Origin: Candidatus Puniceispirillum marinum IMCC1322
Lineage (GTDB): Bacteria > Pseudomonadota > Alphaproteobacteria > Puniceispirillales > Puniceispirillaceae
Assembly: GCF_000024465.1 (NCBI RefSeq)
Contig: NC_014010.1
Span: 2,331,001-2,395,000 of the forward strand
Length of the DNA: 64,000 bases
Direction of reading: 5' to 3'
Shown here: piece by piece, positions 16,085 to 26,610 of the stretch
Layout: each line of letters opens with the position of its first letter
Numbering within the stretch: position 1 is the stretch's first letter
Notes under the pieces: generated by a model
Told to the model about the DNA's origin: nothing
Database searches by the model: none
The model's input: only the letters and a program-made list of their open reading frames with translations
Position numbers and translations under genes: made by a program

Positions 16085-18334
16085 ATGGCGCAGAATGAAG
16101 AGGGTCAAGAGCTCGATATTTCTGACGAGTTGATTGCGGAACGGCGCGCTGGTGAACCTGGCGATACGCCTGAAAATATGCATCCTTGGATGCGTGTTAT
16201 TGTTGGTAATATCGACGTGCTCAATAACTGGGTTGGCAAGATCACCTGCTTTATGCTGGTGCCGGTTATTTTTGCGATGATTTATGAAGTCGTCGCGCGC
16301 AAGGTGTTTGTGGCACCGACTAACTGGGCCTATGACACAAGCCGCATGTTCTGTGGCGCGATGTTTATGATGGGTGCTGGTTATGCGTTGATGCGCGGTG
16401 TGCATATCCGGGCTGATTTTCTGTTTCGTACATGGTCGCCGAAAACGCAGGCGATTGTCGATGCGTCGCTTTATTTGCTGTTTTATTTTCCAGCGTTGTT
16501 GTTCTTTTTCTGGGTGTCGATGGATTACACGGTCAAAGCATGGGTAACGTGGGAGCGGTCAATGGATACCGCGCTTATGGCGCCTTTGGCACCGGCACGT
16601 TCGGCGATGCCGATTGGCGCGTTTTTACTTTTGATACAGGGTATTGCTGAGTTATTACGCTGTTGTCACCAGATGGGGGGTGAGGCGCAACGTCGCTTAT
16701 TACAATTCCTGCCTGTCTATATCATTGGTTTAGCATTGATTTTCGGCAATGTATTTTTCCCTGATGTGATTACCCTGGGCGGTATGTTTGACAGTGGCTT
16801 GAAAGGAGCTGGTGGCTTATCACAACCCATGATTGGCGTGATCATGATTGCGGTCATGTTGCTGGCCATTTTCATTGGTTTTCCAATTTCCTTTACCTTG
16901 ATCTTCCTTGGCTTCGCCTTTGGTGCTTGGGGTTTTGGCGGCAAGATGGTGTTCTATCTGCAAACGTTACAGTTCAACAACGTGATGCTTGAACAGACAC
17001 TCGCCGCGGTACCGCTATTCGTGTTCATGGGCATCATGATGGAACAGGCGGGACTGATGGAACGTCTGTTCACCTCGGTGCAACTGATGTTGTCACGAAC
17101 CCGTGGCGCGCTCTATCTGGCAGTGCTTTTTGTATCGACCATCTTTGCCGCGGCTACGGGTATTGTGGGGGCGTCGGTGACCATTCTGGGTATCATGGCT
17201 GCCAAAACGATGAATCGATCTGGTTATGATGTTCGTCTAGCAGCAGGCACAATTACCGCTGGTGGTACGCTGGGTATTCTGATCCCGCCTTCGATCATGC
17301 TTGTTGTGATGGGGCCGGTATTACAGGTACCGGTTACTGATTTATTTGCGGCGGCGATTATTCCTGGCATTATGCTGGCATCGATGTATGCCGCCTATGC
17401 GTTGATTCGGTGCTGGCTCAATCCGTCACTTGGTCCGATTTTGCCACCTGAAGACCAGCCGACAACTTCATCTTTCTACTGGTTAGAGGCAACAATGGTG
17501 ATTTCATCAATCATCATTCTGTTCACTTTAATTGTAAAAGCTTTATCTGGCAGCCTTCAGGGATTTTTCCCGTTTTCGTCAATCCTGATCCCGCTTGGCT
17601 GGATGGGCTTGATGTATTACGCCTCGGTCTGGGTTAAAAAGAACAAACCTGCTGGCTTTTTCTTCTCTGATCTCTGGTATGAATTCTTTTTGGGCTTGGT
17701 GCCACCATCGGCGCTGGTTGCGTTTGCTTTGGGATCAATTCTGTTTGGCTGGGCAACCCCTACCGAAGGTGCTGGCTGTGGTGCATTTGGTGCGCTGATC
17801 CTGACCATTGCCTATCGCAAGCTGACGTCAAAGATGTTCTATGAGGCATTACTGAAAACGCTTGAGATTTCGGTATTGATTCTTTTCCTTGTGGCGGCAT
17901 CAAACTTCTTTGGTGCGGTATTCTCGCGGCTTGGTACACCAATGCTTCTTACTGAATTCCTGTTGGCATGGGATCTTTCAGCAACAATGGTGCTGGTTAT
18001 CATCATGGCGCTGATTTTCTTGCTAGGATGGCCTTTGGAATGGGTGCCAATTGTGTTAATCATTGTGCCGATTTTGATCCCGGTTTTGGTCAAACTCGAC
18101 ATCAACCTGACATGGTTCGGCATTCTTGTAGCGGTTAATTTGCAAACAGCGTGGCTCAGTCCGCCTGTCGCGTTGTCGGCTTATTTCCTCAAGGGTGTGG
18201 TGCCGGAATGGGATCTGAAAGACATTTACTTTGGTATGATGCAATTCATGGTGATCCAGTTGATTGGACTTGCACTGATCTTCTCATTCCCAGAAATCGC
18301 ATTGTGGTTACCTGAATATATTTACGGAAAATAG
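16085..18334 (+). CDS. Fused TRAP transporter small and large permease (DctQ-DctM)
   Basis: A 749-residue inner-membrane protein. Residues ~35-190 match the four-helix DctQ subunit (MIYEVVARKVFVAPTNWAYDTSRMFCGAMFMMGAGYAL), and from ~230 onward a DctM unit with about 12 helices follows (LFVFMGIMMEQAGLMERLF, GATGIVGASVTILGIMA-type loop, TAGGTLGILIPPSIMLVVMG). It couples uptake to the sodium gradient using the upstream binding protein. The fusion explains why only two TRAP genes are present. AAGGGG precedes the ATG. Confidence 0.93.
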   Translation: MAQNEEGQELDISDELIAERRAGEPGDTPENMHPWMRVIVGNIDVLNNWVGKITCFMLVPVIFAMIYEVVARKVFVAPTNWAYDTSRMFCGAMFMMGAGYALMRGVHIRADFLFRTWSPKTQAIVDASLYLLFYFPALLFFFWVSMDYTVKAWVTWERSMDTALMAPLAPARSAMPIGAFLLLIQGIAELLRCCHQMGGEAQRRLLQFLPVYIIGLALIFGNVFFPDVITLGGMFDSGLKGAGGLSQPMIGVIMIAVMLLAIFIGFPISFTLIFLGFAFGAWGFGGKMVFYLQTLQFNNVMLEQTLAAVPLFVFMGIMMEQAGLMERLFTSVQLMLSRTRGALYLAVLFVSTIFAAATGIVGASVTILGIMAAKTMNRSGYDVRLAAGTITAGGTLGILIPPSIMLVVMGPVLQVPVTDLFAAAIIPGIMLASMYAAYALIRCWLNPSLGPILPPEDQPTTSSFYWLEATMVISSIIILFTLIVKALSGSLQGFFPFSSILIPLGWMGLMYYASVWVKKNKPAGFFFSDLWYEFFLGLVPPSALVAFALGSILFGWATPTEGAGCGAFGALILTIAYRKLTSKMFYEALLKTLEISVLILFLVAASNFFGAVFSRLGTPMLLTEFLLAWDLSATMVLVIIMALIFLLGWPLEWVPIVLIIVPILIPVLVKLDINLTWFGILVAVNLQTAWLSPPVALSAYFLKGVVPEWDLKDIYFGMMQFMVIQLIGLALIFSFPEIALWLPEYIYGK

Positions 18335-18342
18335 GATTTTAA

Positions 18343-19638
<1,296 letters not shown>

Positions 19639-19640
19639 GC

Positions 19641-20399
19641 ATGAACACCAACGCCGATATCACTGTCTCGCTAGCAGGTAAAACCGCCCTTGTTACCGGC
19701 GCCAGCAGTGGTATTGGTGCCTTCATGGCGTCGGAGCTTGGCGAAGCTGGTGCGCGCTTGGTGCTTGTCGGGCGACGCAAAGACCGGCTTGATGACGTTC
19801 TTGATGGGCATGATGGCATATCGATCGCGCTTGACCTGACACAAGCTGATGCCATCACTGGCGTGAAAGCCGCTTGTCATGATGCCGGATTACATCCTGA
19901 CATCATTGTCAATGCGGCGGGGGTTAATCACCGCAAATCGGCGGATGATATATCACCTGAATTATGGCAGGACACAATTCACCTGAACTTGTCGGTCCCG
20001 TTTTTGGTGGCACAGGCCTTTGTCTCACATATGAAAACGGCAGGCTGGGGTCGGATTATTAATATCGCGTCTTTGCAATCAACCCGCGCATTTGAGAATG
20101 GCATTGCCTATGGCGCGGCCAAGGGTGGCATTGTTCAGCTTACGCGCGCTATGGCCGAAGCATGGTCACAGCATGGCATTATGGCAAATGCAATCGCGCC
20201 GGGCTTTTTCCCAACCGAACTGACCGCACCTGTATTTGAAAATGCGGATCTTGCCAATCACCATGCGCGTAATACGGCCATGGGGCGTAATGGCAAGTTA
20301 AGCGATTTACGCGGGCCATTACTTTTCTTTGCATCGGATGCAAGCGGGTATGTGACTGGACAGACATTACCCGTTGATGGGGGTTATACGGCAAAATGA
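19641..20399 (+). CDS. SDR-family oxidoreductase (HpsO-like position)
   Basis: A 252-residue short-chain dehydrogenase with TGASSGIGAFMASELG (NAD(P) binding, residues ~18-33), NAAG, the catalytic serine in INIASLQS and YGAAKGG (Tyr/Lys pair, near 155-159). It starts 2 bp after the preceding stop and its stop overlaps the next ATG, so it is part of the operon. In dihydroxypropanesulfonate clusters an SDR and a second alcohol dehydrogenase interconvert the enantiomers through sulfohydroxyacetone; this role is inferred from context. Confidence 0.85.
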   Translation: MNTNADITVSLAGKTALVTGASSGIGAFMASELGEAGARLVLVGRRKDRLDDVLDGHDGISIALDLTQADAITGVKAACHDAGLHPDIIVNAAGVNHRKSADDISPELWQDTIHLNLSVPFLVAQAFVSHMKTAGWGRIINIASLQSTRAFENGIAYGAAKGGIVQLTRAMAEAWSQHGIMANAIAPGFFPTELTAPVFENADLANHHARNTAMGRNGKLSDLRGPLLFFASDASGYVTGQTLPVDGGYTAK

Positions 20400-21388
20400 A
20401 GGCTCTTGTTTATACAGGCACCATGGAAAGTGAAATCCGCGATGTGCCAGAACCCGTCGCTGGTGCAGATGATTCCATCGTGGATCTGGCCTGCTGTGGT
20501 ATTTGTGGCTCGGACATGCATGCGTGGCATGGTCACGATGCGCGCCGGGTGCCACCGCTTGTTCTGGGGCATGAAGCTGTTGGGCATGTCATTGCGGGCC
20601 CTGATAAAGGCAAGCGCGTTGCTATTAACCCATTGATGACCTGTGGCTCATGCCCTGCCTGTGTTGTGGGCGCTACGCATCTTTGCCCGTCGCGCGAATT
20701 GATAGGTATGCGGGTGCCTGGTGCTTTTGCCGAACAGGTGGCCATCAAGACCAGCAATCTGACAGTTTTGCCAGATCATCTTGGCTTTGCTCAGGCGGCA
20801 CTTGCCGAACCGCTTGCCTGCGCGGTGCATACTGTCCGCCTTGCTATGAGGTCAGCTACAAAAGCGCCTGGCGAAAGCCGTCTTGTGGTTCTGGGTGGCG
20901 GGGCTATTGGGCTTCTATGTGCGCAAGTTGCCCGTCATTTTGGTTATGCGGATCTATGGATTGCCGAGATTAACCCACTGCGCCGCGACATGCTTGAAAA
21001 GGCAAGCGGCGCACGCGCCTATGATCCGCTAAGTGAGACACCAGACGATAAGCCTGTTGATATCATCATTGATGCGGTTGGTGCGGCGGTAACGCGTAAA
21101 ACCGCTTCGGCACTGGTTACACCGGGTGGCGTCATCGTTCACATTGGCTTGCAAGATAATAATGATGGTCTGGATGCACGGCGCATCACACTCCAAGAAA
21201 TCATTTTCCAGGGTAGCTATTGTTATAGTGAGCAGGACTTTGCCGACAGCCTGTCATTGCTGGCTGATGGCGTGGTGACTGGTGAGGGTTGGGTCGAAAT
21301 GCGGCCCCTTGCCGAAGGTGCAAAATCATTTGTTGATATCCACGAAGCTGCCGCACCACCCAAAATCATTTTGGATACTGATCTATAA
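20396..21388 (+). CDS. Zinc-dependent medium-chain alcohol dehydrogenase (HpsP-like position)
   Basis: A 330-residue enzyme. The catalytic zinc site is in CCGICGSDMHAWHG and GHEAVGHV (residues ~37-70). Four structural-zinc cysteines lie in CGSCPACVVGATHLC, and a Rossmann motif in VVLGGGAIGLLCAQVA. It overlaps the SDR stop by 4 bp. With the SDR it probably interconverts a hydroxy- and keto-sulfonate; the family is secure, the substrate inferred. Confidence 0.87.
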   Translation: MKALVYTGTMESEIRDVPEPVAGADDSIVDLACCGICGSDMHAWHGHDARRVPPLVLGHEAVGHVIAGPDKGKRVAINPLMTCGSCPACVVGATHLCPSRELIGMRVPGAFAEQVAIKTSNLTVLPDHLGFAQAALAEPLACAVHTVRLAMRSATKAPGESRLVVLGGGAIGLLCAQVARHFGYADLWIAEINPLRRDMLEKASGARAYDPLSETPDDKPVDIIIDAVGAAVTRKTASALVTPGGVIVHIGLQDNNDGLDARRITLQEIIFQGSYCYSEQDFADSLSLLADGVVTGEGWVEMRPLAEGAKSFVDIHEAAAPPKIILDTDL

Positions 21389-21430
21389 ACAAGACTGGTT
21401 GCTGATTTATCGAATTAACAGGAGTGTCCC

Positions 21431-21826
21431 ATGCCAAAGAAATTATCGCCTTTCTCATTCGTGAAACATCTACTGGTATCTTGCCTACTGCTTACAACAG
21501 CTGCCTTGGCAACATCGACAGCTACGCGAGCTGATTTCATCGATGGCAATGCGTTACAACTATATTGTACGTCACAGAACCCGACTGATGACGCGATTTG
21601 CATTGTCTATATAACGGGGGCTGTTGATGCCTTTACCACGGTTGATCTGTTTAGTGAAAAATCATCGGATAATAAGCGCGTCTTTTGTATGCCTGAGGGG
21701 ATTCAGCCAGACGCGCTAAAGGCGACAACGATGACTTGGATGCAACGACCCGAGGCTAATCTTGATTTTGCGGCAACATTGCTGATCTGGGGTGCCATGA
21801 AAAATAGCTATGGCTGTCCCGAATAA
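21431..21826 (+). CDS. Small secreted protein, Rap1a/Tai-like domain
   Basis: A 131-residue protein with a signal peptide (about 35 residues, ending near TRA) and a C-terminal domain with four cysteines, beginning FIDGNALQLYC and including AICIVYITGAVDAF, FCMPEGIQ and a final YGC. This pattern resembles the Rap1a/Tai fold first described for type VI secretion immunity proteins, which also occurs widely as orphan periplasmic proteins. GGAG ten bases before the ATG fixes the start. It is 42 bp after the alcohol dehydrogenase and may be cotranscribed. No effector gene is visible, so an immunity role is not supported. Confidence 0.65.
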   Translation: MPKKLSPFSFVKHLLVSCLLLTTAALATSTATRADFIDGNALQLYCTSQNPTDDAICIVYITGAVDAFTTVDLFSEKSSDNKRVFCMPEGIQPDALKATTMTWMQRPEANLDFAATLLIWGAMKNSYGCPE

Positions 21827-21843
21827 ACCGTGAAGTTTGGTGT

Positions 21844-22614
21844 CTAGAACGCGTCCTTGCGGCGGCGTATTTCAGCAAACACATCAGCATTACGGGCATC
21901 CTCCATCCCCAGATGCGCCCTTATTGACGCATCATCAGGGCGCAGAAATGGGTTAGTCGCTTTTTCAACCGACATTATGGTTGGCACCGTGGCGATATTG
22001 TTGGCGCGCTGTTTGATGATCTGCGCATGGCGCTTGTTCAGCGCGTCATTTTCCGGATCAATGGTCACGGCAAAATCGGCGTTTGCCTTGGTATATTCAT
22101 GACTGCAATAGATGACAGTATCATCAGGCAAGGACAGCAATTTTTCTAGACTTTCCCACATCATATCAAAACTGCCTTCAAAGACCCGTCCGCACCCAAG
22201 GGCAAATAGCGTGTCACCGGTAAAGACAATCTTTTCTTCAGGCAGATAGAAGTTAATCATATCGGTGGTATGGCCGGGTGTGGCCATCACATGTACCTGT
22301 CTATTGGCAAAATCAAAGCTGTCGCCATCCCACAGTGCGCTATCGATGCCGGAAATGGCTGCCGAACGGGGCGGCGGTCCGATAACATGCGCGTTATGCG
22401 TCGCTTTTAATGCTGCTAAACCAGCCGTATGGTCGGCATGGTGATGCGTAATGAAAATATGGGTCAATGACCAGCCGGTTTGCGCCAACGCCGCTTCGGT
22501 TGCGGCGGCATCACCTGCATCGATACAGGCGGTTGCACCACTGTCATTACAATGTATCAGAACGCCATAATTATCGGCATTATAGGGAAACTGGAAAATT
22601 TCTAATCTGGCCAT
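21844..22614 (-). CDS. gloB: Hydroxyacylglutathione hydrolase (glyoxalase II)
   Basis: A metallo-beta-lactamase-fold thiolesterase of 256 residues that hydrolyses S-lactoylglutathione to lactate and glutathione. It carries the binuclear metal motif THHHADH near residue 56, ATPGHTTD, and FTGDTLFALGCGRVFEG, the GDTLF signature of GloB. The C-terminal NPFLRPDDASIRAHLG is the glutathione-binding domain. Start at 22614 lies 12 bp after the gloA stop; a longer frame overlapping gloA is less likely. Confidence 0.92.
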   Translation of the reverse strand: MARLEIFQFPYNADNYGVLIHCNDSGATACIDAGDAAATEAALAQTGWSLTHIFITHHHADHTAGLAALKATHNAHVIGPPPRSAAISGIDSALWDGDSFDFANRQVHVMATPGHTTDMINFYLPEEKIVFTGDTLFALGCGRVFEGSFDMMWESLEKLLSLPDDTVIYCSHEYTKANADFAVTIDPENDALNKRHAQIIKQRANNIATVPTIMSVEKATNPFLRPDDASIRAHLGMEDARNADVFAEIRRRKDAF

Positions 22615-22625
22615 CGGATCGCCCG

Positions 22626-23066
22626 TTACCATGTGCCTATGTTTTCCATCGACGTCCACGGTTCGCATAGCGGTAAAGCATCCCCTTCTTGAATCAGTTC
22701 GATGGAAATATTGTCAGGTGATTTGATAAAAGCCATGCGGCCATCACGCGGGGGGCGGTTAATGGTTACACCATTATCAATCAATGCCTGGCAACTGGCA
22801 TAGATATCATCAACTTTATAGGCAAGATGGCCAAAATTACGGCCAAAATCATAATCTTCAGGATCCCAGTTATAGGTCAGTTCAAGTTCGGGTGCGGCTT
22901 CGGCGTGGCTACGATCCTGATCTTTGGGCGCGGCCAGAAACACCAGCGTAAAGCGGCCAGCCTCAAAGTCTTTGCGGCGCATCTCGACAAGGCCAAATTT
23001 GTTGCAATAGAAATCTAGAGAAGCGTCCAGATCTTTAACCCGAACCATTGTGTGAACAAAGCGCAT
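22626..23066 (-). CDS. gloA: Lactoylglutathione lyase (glyoxalase I)
   Basis: A 146-residue vicinal-oxygen-chelate enzyme that isomerises the methylglyoxal-glutathione hemithioacetal. It starts MRFVHTMVRVKDLDASLDFY, with a metal His in FVHT, LELTYNWDPEDYDFGRNFGHLA (Glu and His ligands) and ISIELIQEG (Glu). GGGAG upstream favours the ATG at 23066 over one 36 bp earlier. It sits directly ahead of gloB, so the full methylglyoxal detoxification pair is encoded. Confidence 0.93.
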   Translation of the reverse strand: MRFVHTMVRVKDLDASLDFYCNKFGLVEMRRKDFEAGRFTLVFLAAPKDQDRSHAEAAPELELTYNWDPEDYDFGRNFGHLAYKVDDIYASCQALIDNGVTINRPPRDGRMAFIKSPDNISIELIQEGDALPLCEPWTSMENIGTW

Positions 23067-23153
23067 AGCATTATCTCCCGCAGCATATGATGGATTAATC
23101 ATAGGCGGTGCGCCTTGCCGCTGTCCATGCTTGCCACGCGCCCGCGCAGTATT

Positions 23154-23825
23154 TTATCCGAATTTTATCCCGATCATGGCGGCACCTGCCAGAAGATTGG
23201 GCACAATCAGATGATGTGGCGGGTTGGCTGGCCGCATTGCGGGCGCCAGATCAGGTACCTGTATAACGCGAATGCCTGCGGCAATGGCGGCATTTGCACC
23301 ATTTTCTGAATCCTCAAACGCCACACAGTCTTGCGGGTCTATTCCCAGTTTGGCGGCCGCATCAAGATATACATCCGGTGCTGGCTTGCCATTGGCAACT
23401 TCGTCACCGCCAGTCAGATGCTGAATGAACTCCCAAAGACCAGCCTTTTTCAGTGTTCCCCGCGCCCGCGCACCTGATGACGATGTGGCGACCGCCACGG
23501 GCATACCAATCATATGTAGATGTGCCAATAATTGATGCGCACCATCCTTGACTGGCACACCATCATCAACCAGTGCCCGATAGGCAAGCAACCAGTCATT
23601 TTTGAAGATTGCCGGATCAAGTGATGACGGCAGAATATCACCCAGAATGCCAAGTCCGGTGACATGGTTCAAACCGATCATCTGCCGGTAATCTGCCATT
23701 GTCACGCTGATATCATATGCAGATGCGGTCGTACAGAAACTCTCATAAGACAGGCGCTCGGAATCAAGCAAAAGCCCGTCCATATCAAACAGAATGCCGC
23801 GAAAAGATAATTCGGAAGTGGACAT
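23154..23825 (-). CDS. HAD-superfamily phosphatase (beta-phosphoglucomutase-like)
   Basis: A 223-residue HAD hydrolase with motif I DMDGLLLDS, motif II in VATSSSGA, motif III Lys in GKPAPDVY and motif IV FEDSENG. The helical cap after motif I is of the subfamily I type, as in beta-phosphoglucomutase and small sugar-phosphate phosphatases. The ATG at 23825 precedes the HAD motif by the usual distance. The frame extends further upstream but with non-HAD sequence. Confidence 0.85.
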   Translation of the reverse strand: MSTSELSFRGILFDMDGLLLDSERLSYESFCTTASAYDISVTMADYRQMIGLNHVTGLGILGDILPSSLDPAIFKNDWLLAYRALVDDGVPVKDGAHQLLAHLHMIGMPVAVATSSSGARARGTLKKAGLWEFIQHLTGGDEVANGKPAPDVYLDAAAKLGIDPQDCVAFEDSENGANAAIAAGIRVIQVPDLAPAMRPANPPHHLIVPNLLAGAAMIGIKFG

Positions 23826-23987
23826 GAAAGCCTCATAAAGAAATGAACAACATTCTGCCTTGCCACGGGAAGTGAAGAAAGCAAAATCTTTGCTATTGGC
23901 ACCTAACGCTTTATGGCATGCTCTATCACGATCAGATAAAGATATGGCATGACGTTTGTGCCACGCCAGATTTATGGAGATACGGCC

Positions 23988-24422
23988 ATGCCGACAGCCT
24001 TGATAGCTGAAAATATTCGCCACCTAGTGGTGCATTGTGCTGATACGCCTGATGAAGAGGCGCTGGATGCGCGTGCGATTCATGACATGCATCTTGGGTT
24101 TGGCTGGCATGGCATTGGGTATCATTGGGTGATCTGCCGCGATGGCACATTACAAAGCGGGCGCCCTGAATATTGGGTCGGGGCGCATGTCAAAGGCCAT
24201 AACGAAATCAGCCTTGGCGTATGTCTGATTGGCCGCCAGAATTTCACCGATGCACAAATGCAGACTCTCAAATCTTTGTTAACGCGCTGGCGCAAGGACT
24301 ATCCGCAAGCTGAAATTTGTGGTCATTGCGATTTTGACTATACTGACAAAACCTGTCCCAATTTTGATGTTGCTAACTGGTGCGTACAACATAATATCTC
24401 GGCAAAAGCGGAATGGATATGA
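23988..24422 (+). CDS. N-acetylmuramoyl-L-alanine amidase (AmpD/Amidase_2 family)
   Basis: A 144-residue zinc amidase that cleaves the bond between muramic acid and L-alanine in peptidoglycan fragments. Visible: VVHCADTP (first zinc His), IGYHWVICRDGTL, GAHVKGHNEISLGVCLIG, and a C-terminal HCDFDYTDKTCPNFD, the place of the second zinc His and the Asp/Cys ligand. There is no signal peptide, so it is probably a cytoplasmic recycling enzyme. GGAG at 23976-23979 supports ATG 23988. The 3' end overlaps the NlpC/P60 gene by 10 bp. Confidence 0.85.
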   Translation: MPTALIAENIRHLVVHCADTPDEEALDARAIHDMHLGFGWHGIGYHWVICRDGTLQSGRPEYWVGAHVKGHNEISLGVCLIGRQNFTDAQMQTLKSLLTRWRKDYPQAEICGHCDFDYTDKTCPNFDVANWCVQHNISAKAEWI

Positions 24423-25219
24423 CCGCCAGCGACACATCAGACATCCTTCCTACCGAAATGCAGGTCAGTTTGTCCTATGTTGGTTTATATGATGCGCCGC
24501 GCGATGATGCGGGATTGGATACGCAATGTCTGTTTGGCGAAGGCTTTATCGTAACGGGTGAAGATGGTGATTTTTATCATGGCACCCTATCGACTGATGG
24601 TTATCAGGGCTATGTGCCAAAGTCGGGTCTGATGCCATTCATGGCAGTGCCAACACATCGGGTGATTGTGCCGCGGTCGCTTGTGACCCGAACTGCCGAT
24701 ATCAAAAGCGGCACGCAGTTTGGCCTATCACTTGGAGCACAGGTGACGGTGCCTGATAGCGATAAGTCATCAGATGTTCACAATGTGCAAATTCAGACGC
24801 CGTATGGCGTTGGCTATTTGCCCTGGCGGCATCTGGTGCCATGCGATCATGTGGCACCTGACTGGGTGGCTATAGCCGAATCATTGACAGGGGCGCCCTA
24901 TGGCTGGGGTGGCCGTGATAGTGGCGGGTTGGATTGCTCGGCACTGGTACAGCTAGCTTTGCAGGCAGGCGGTGTTTCAGCCCCCCGTGATAGTGGCCCG
25001 CAGGCCGCCGCGCTGGGTGATTTGCTGGCTGATGACGCCCCGCTTATGCGGGGTGATCTGATATTCTGGAAAGGCCATGTCGGTATCATGCTAGACGCGA
25101 ACATCCTGCTTCACGCCAATGCGTATCATATGCAGGTGGCCTCGGAAAATCTATATGATGCCCTGCCGCGTATCACGCGTGAAGCTGGCGATATAACAGC
25201 CCGCCGTCGCATGCGCTAA
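24413..25219 (+). CDS. NlpC/P60 (C40) peptidase with N-terminal SH3-like domain
   Basis: A 268-residue cysteine peptidase. The first ~130 residues form SH3-like repeats, and the C-terminal half is a C40 domain: YGWGGRDSGGLDCSALVQLAL (catalytic Cys), DLIFWKGHVGIML (His) and LLHANAY (third residue). Enzymes of this layout cut gamma-D-glutamyl-diamino acid bonds in murein peptides. There is no signal peptide, and it overlaps the amidase gene by 10 bp, so the two likely act in turn on recycled muropeptides in the cytoplasm. Confidence 0.87.
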   Translation: MDMTASDTSDILPTEMQVSLSYVGLYDAPRDDAGLDTQCLFGEGFIVTGEDGDFYHGTLSTDGYQGYVPKSGLMPFMAVPTHRVIVPRSLVTRTADIKSGTQFGLSLGAQVTVPDSDKSSDVHNVQIQTPYGVGYLPWRHLVPCDHVAPDWVAIAESLTGAPYGWGGRDSGGLDCSALVQLALQAGGVSAPRDSGPQAAALGDLLADDAPLMRGDLIFWKGHVGIMLDANILLHANAYHMQVASENLYDALPRITREAGDITARRRMR

Positions 25220-25244
25220 ACTCTATGCCACTTTAATAATGAAA

Positions 25245-25263
25245 AGTGATGTGTATCATCACT
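25245..25263. promoter_or_regulatory. Inverted repeat upstream of the GntP-like permease
   Basis: Perfect 7-bp arms AGTGATG and CATCACT with a 5-nt spacer, 26 bp after the peptidase stop and 122 bp before the permease ATG. No T-run follows on the + strand, so an operator is more likely than a terminator. Confidence 0.4.
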
Positions 25264-25385
25264 AAAATTCATTAGCTACATCCCGTCTGGTTAATGATTT
25301 GTTTACCAAACTCCTCGTAAATTCATATGTCTGTCTGTCCAATCGGCAAATCAGGCATAGTGCGTGGAGGGGGTATATAGCGCAG

Positions 25386-26570
25386 ATGGCACAATCATCT
25401 TTAAGAAAACATAATAATTGGCGCATATATTTGCCTGATTTTCCACTTGTGATTTGGATGCTGTTTATCACCATTCTGATTGGTATTCTTTTAGGGCTGT
25501 CATCACCCGAGATTATCAGAAAATTTAATCAGGGCTGGGGTAGTGCTGTAGGTGAATTTGCGCTCATCCTAATGCCATCATTCACCTTGGCGGCGGTTAT
25601 TGAAAAACTCCATATTAAGGGATCAAAACCCATTACAGTGAGTCTATCGCCAGTTCTTGGTGCCGCAATGGTTTGCCCTGACACAGCCTATGCCTCGCTG
25701 GCACCGATTGTGAAGCAAGCGCGTTTATCCATCGCTTTTGGTGCGTATTCTGGGTTTAAGCTGTTATTCCCTGCTGGCCCTTTGATTGTTGCCACCAGCC
25801 TTGGGGTTCAGAGCAATCAGATACTATTTTATTGTGCCGTGATCTTTTTGCCTGTTTGGGTGACAGGCTTGTTGTGGGCGCGGATTTTTGAACAAAGAAT
25901 GGATGTGACCACGCCTATATCTGAAAAAGCCATAACCGATCATCTGTTCGTTAAATTGGCTCCCTTTATATGTCTTATTACGCTAATTGCATTGGGTATA
26001 TTAATAGATTTCAGCTTCAATATTTGGCTGGCATTGGCAACAAATCCTAAAGGTGCACTTTTTATATCTGCGGCGTTGGGGTTGGCTATGGTTAACCGGA
26101 CAGATCGCCGTGCTTGTATCGAAACAGGCATCCGCCGTACTGGCTATCTACTTGTTGTTATCGGTATGGCAAGTGCGTTCAGTCTGTTTTTGACTGAAGC
26201 CGTGCCAATACAACAGCTTTTTGTATCAGCCAATGGGATGCTTGCCCTGTTAGGCTTGTTTATGATTTCGGCATTTGTAAAACTGTTGCAGGGGTCTAGC
26301 ATGGCCACCTTTGCAACAGTCGGCCCAATCGCCGCGCCAATTGTTGTGGCTTCAGGAATAGCACCTGAACTTGCCGTTATTGCGATTTGCCTTGGCTCAT
26401 TCATTGCCATATTGCCGAATGACAGTTTCTATTGGCTTATTCGCGATAATAAACAGCTAACCCAACGCTATAGCGATCTTAATATCATGGCGATCCTTGG
26501 GGGTGGCGCTACTATGCAGGCGGTTGCTGGGTTTCTAGTTTTATGGGGACTATACCTTGTAGGTGCATAG
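25386..26570 (+). CDS. GntP-family-like permease
   Basis: A 394-residue polytopic membrane protein with about 11-12 helices. GSAVGEFALILMPSF, LLQGSSMATFATVGPIAAP and a late LGSFIAILPNDSFYWLIRDN resemble the gluconate permease (GntP) family, which includes carriers for sugar acids, hydroxy acids and D-serine. GGAGGGGG at 25366-25373 lies 12 bases before ATG 25386; longer starts back to 25299 would add a polar tail. Placed inside the cell-wall recycling island, it may carry a lactyl- or sugar-acid product, but this is only inference. Confidence 0.68.
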   Translation: MAQSSLRKHNNWRIYLPDFPLVIWMLFITILIGILLGLSSPEIIRKFNQGWGSAVGEFALILMPSFTLAAVIEKLHIKGSKPITVSLSPVLGAAMVCPDTAYASLAPIVKQARLSIAFGAYSGFKLLFPAGPLIVATSLGVQSNQILFYCAVIFLPVWVTGLLWARIFEQRMDVTTPISEKAITDHLFVKLAPFICLITLIALGILIDFSFNIWLALATNPKGALFISAALGLAMVNRTDRRACIETGIRRTGYLLVVIGMASAFSLFLTEAVPIQQLFVSANGMLALLGLFMISAFVKLLQGSSMATFATVGPIAAPIVVASGIAPELAVIAICLGSFIAILPNDSFYWLIRDNKQLTQRYSDLNIMAILGGGATMQAVAGFLVLWGLYLVGA

Positions 26571-26610
26571 TGCATTCAGCATTTTCCATCCATCCCCGTC
26601 CAACAGAAAC

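Noticed and set aside
21431-21826. Type VI secretion immunity gene
   Set aside because: No T6SS or effector gene is in the window; the fold resemblance alone does not show immunity.
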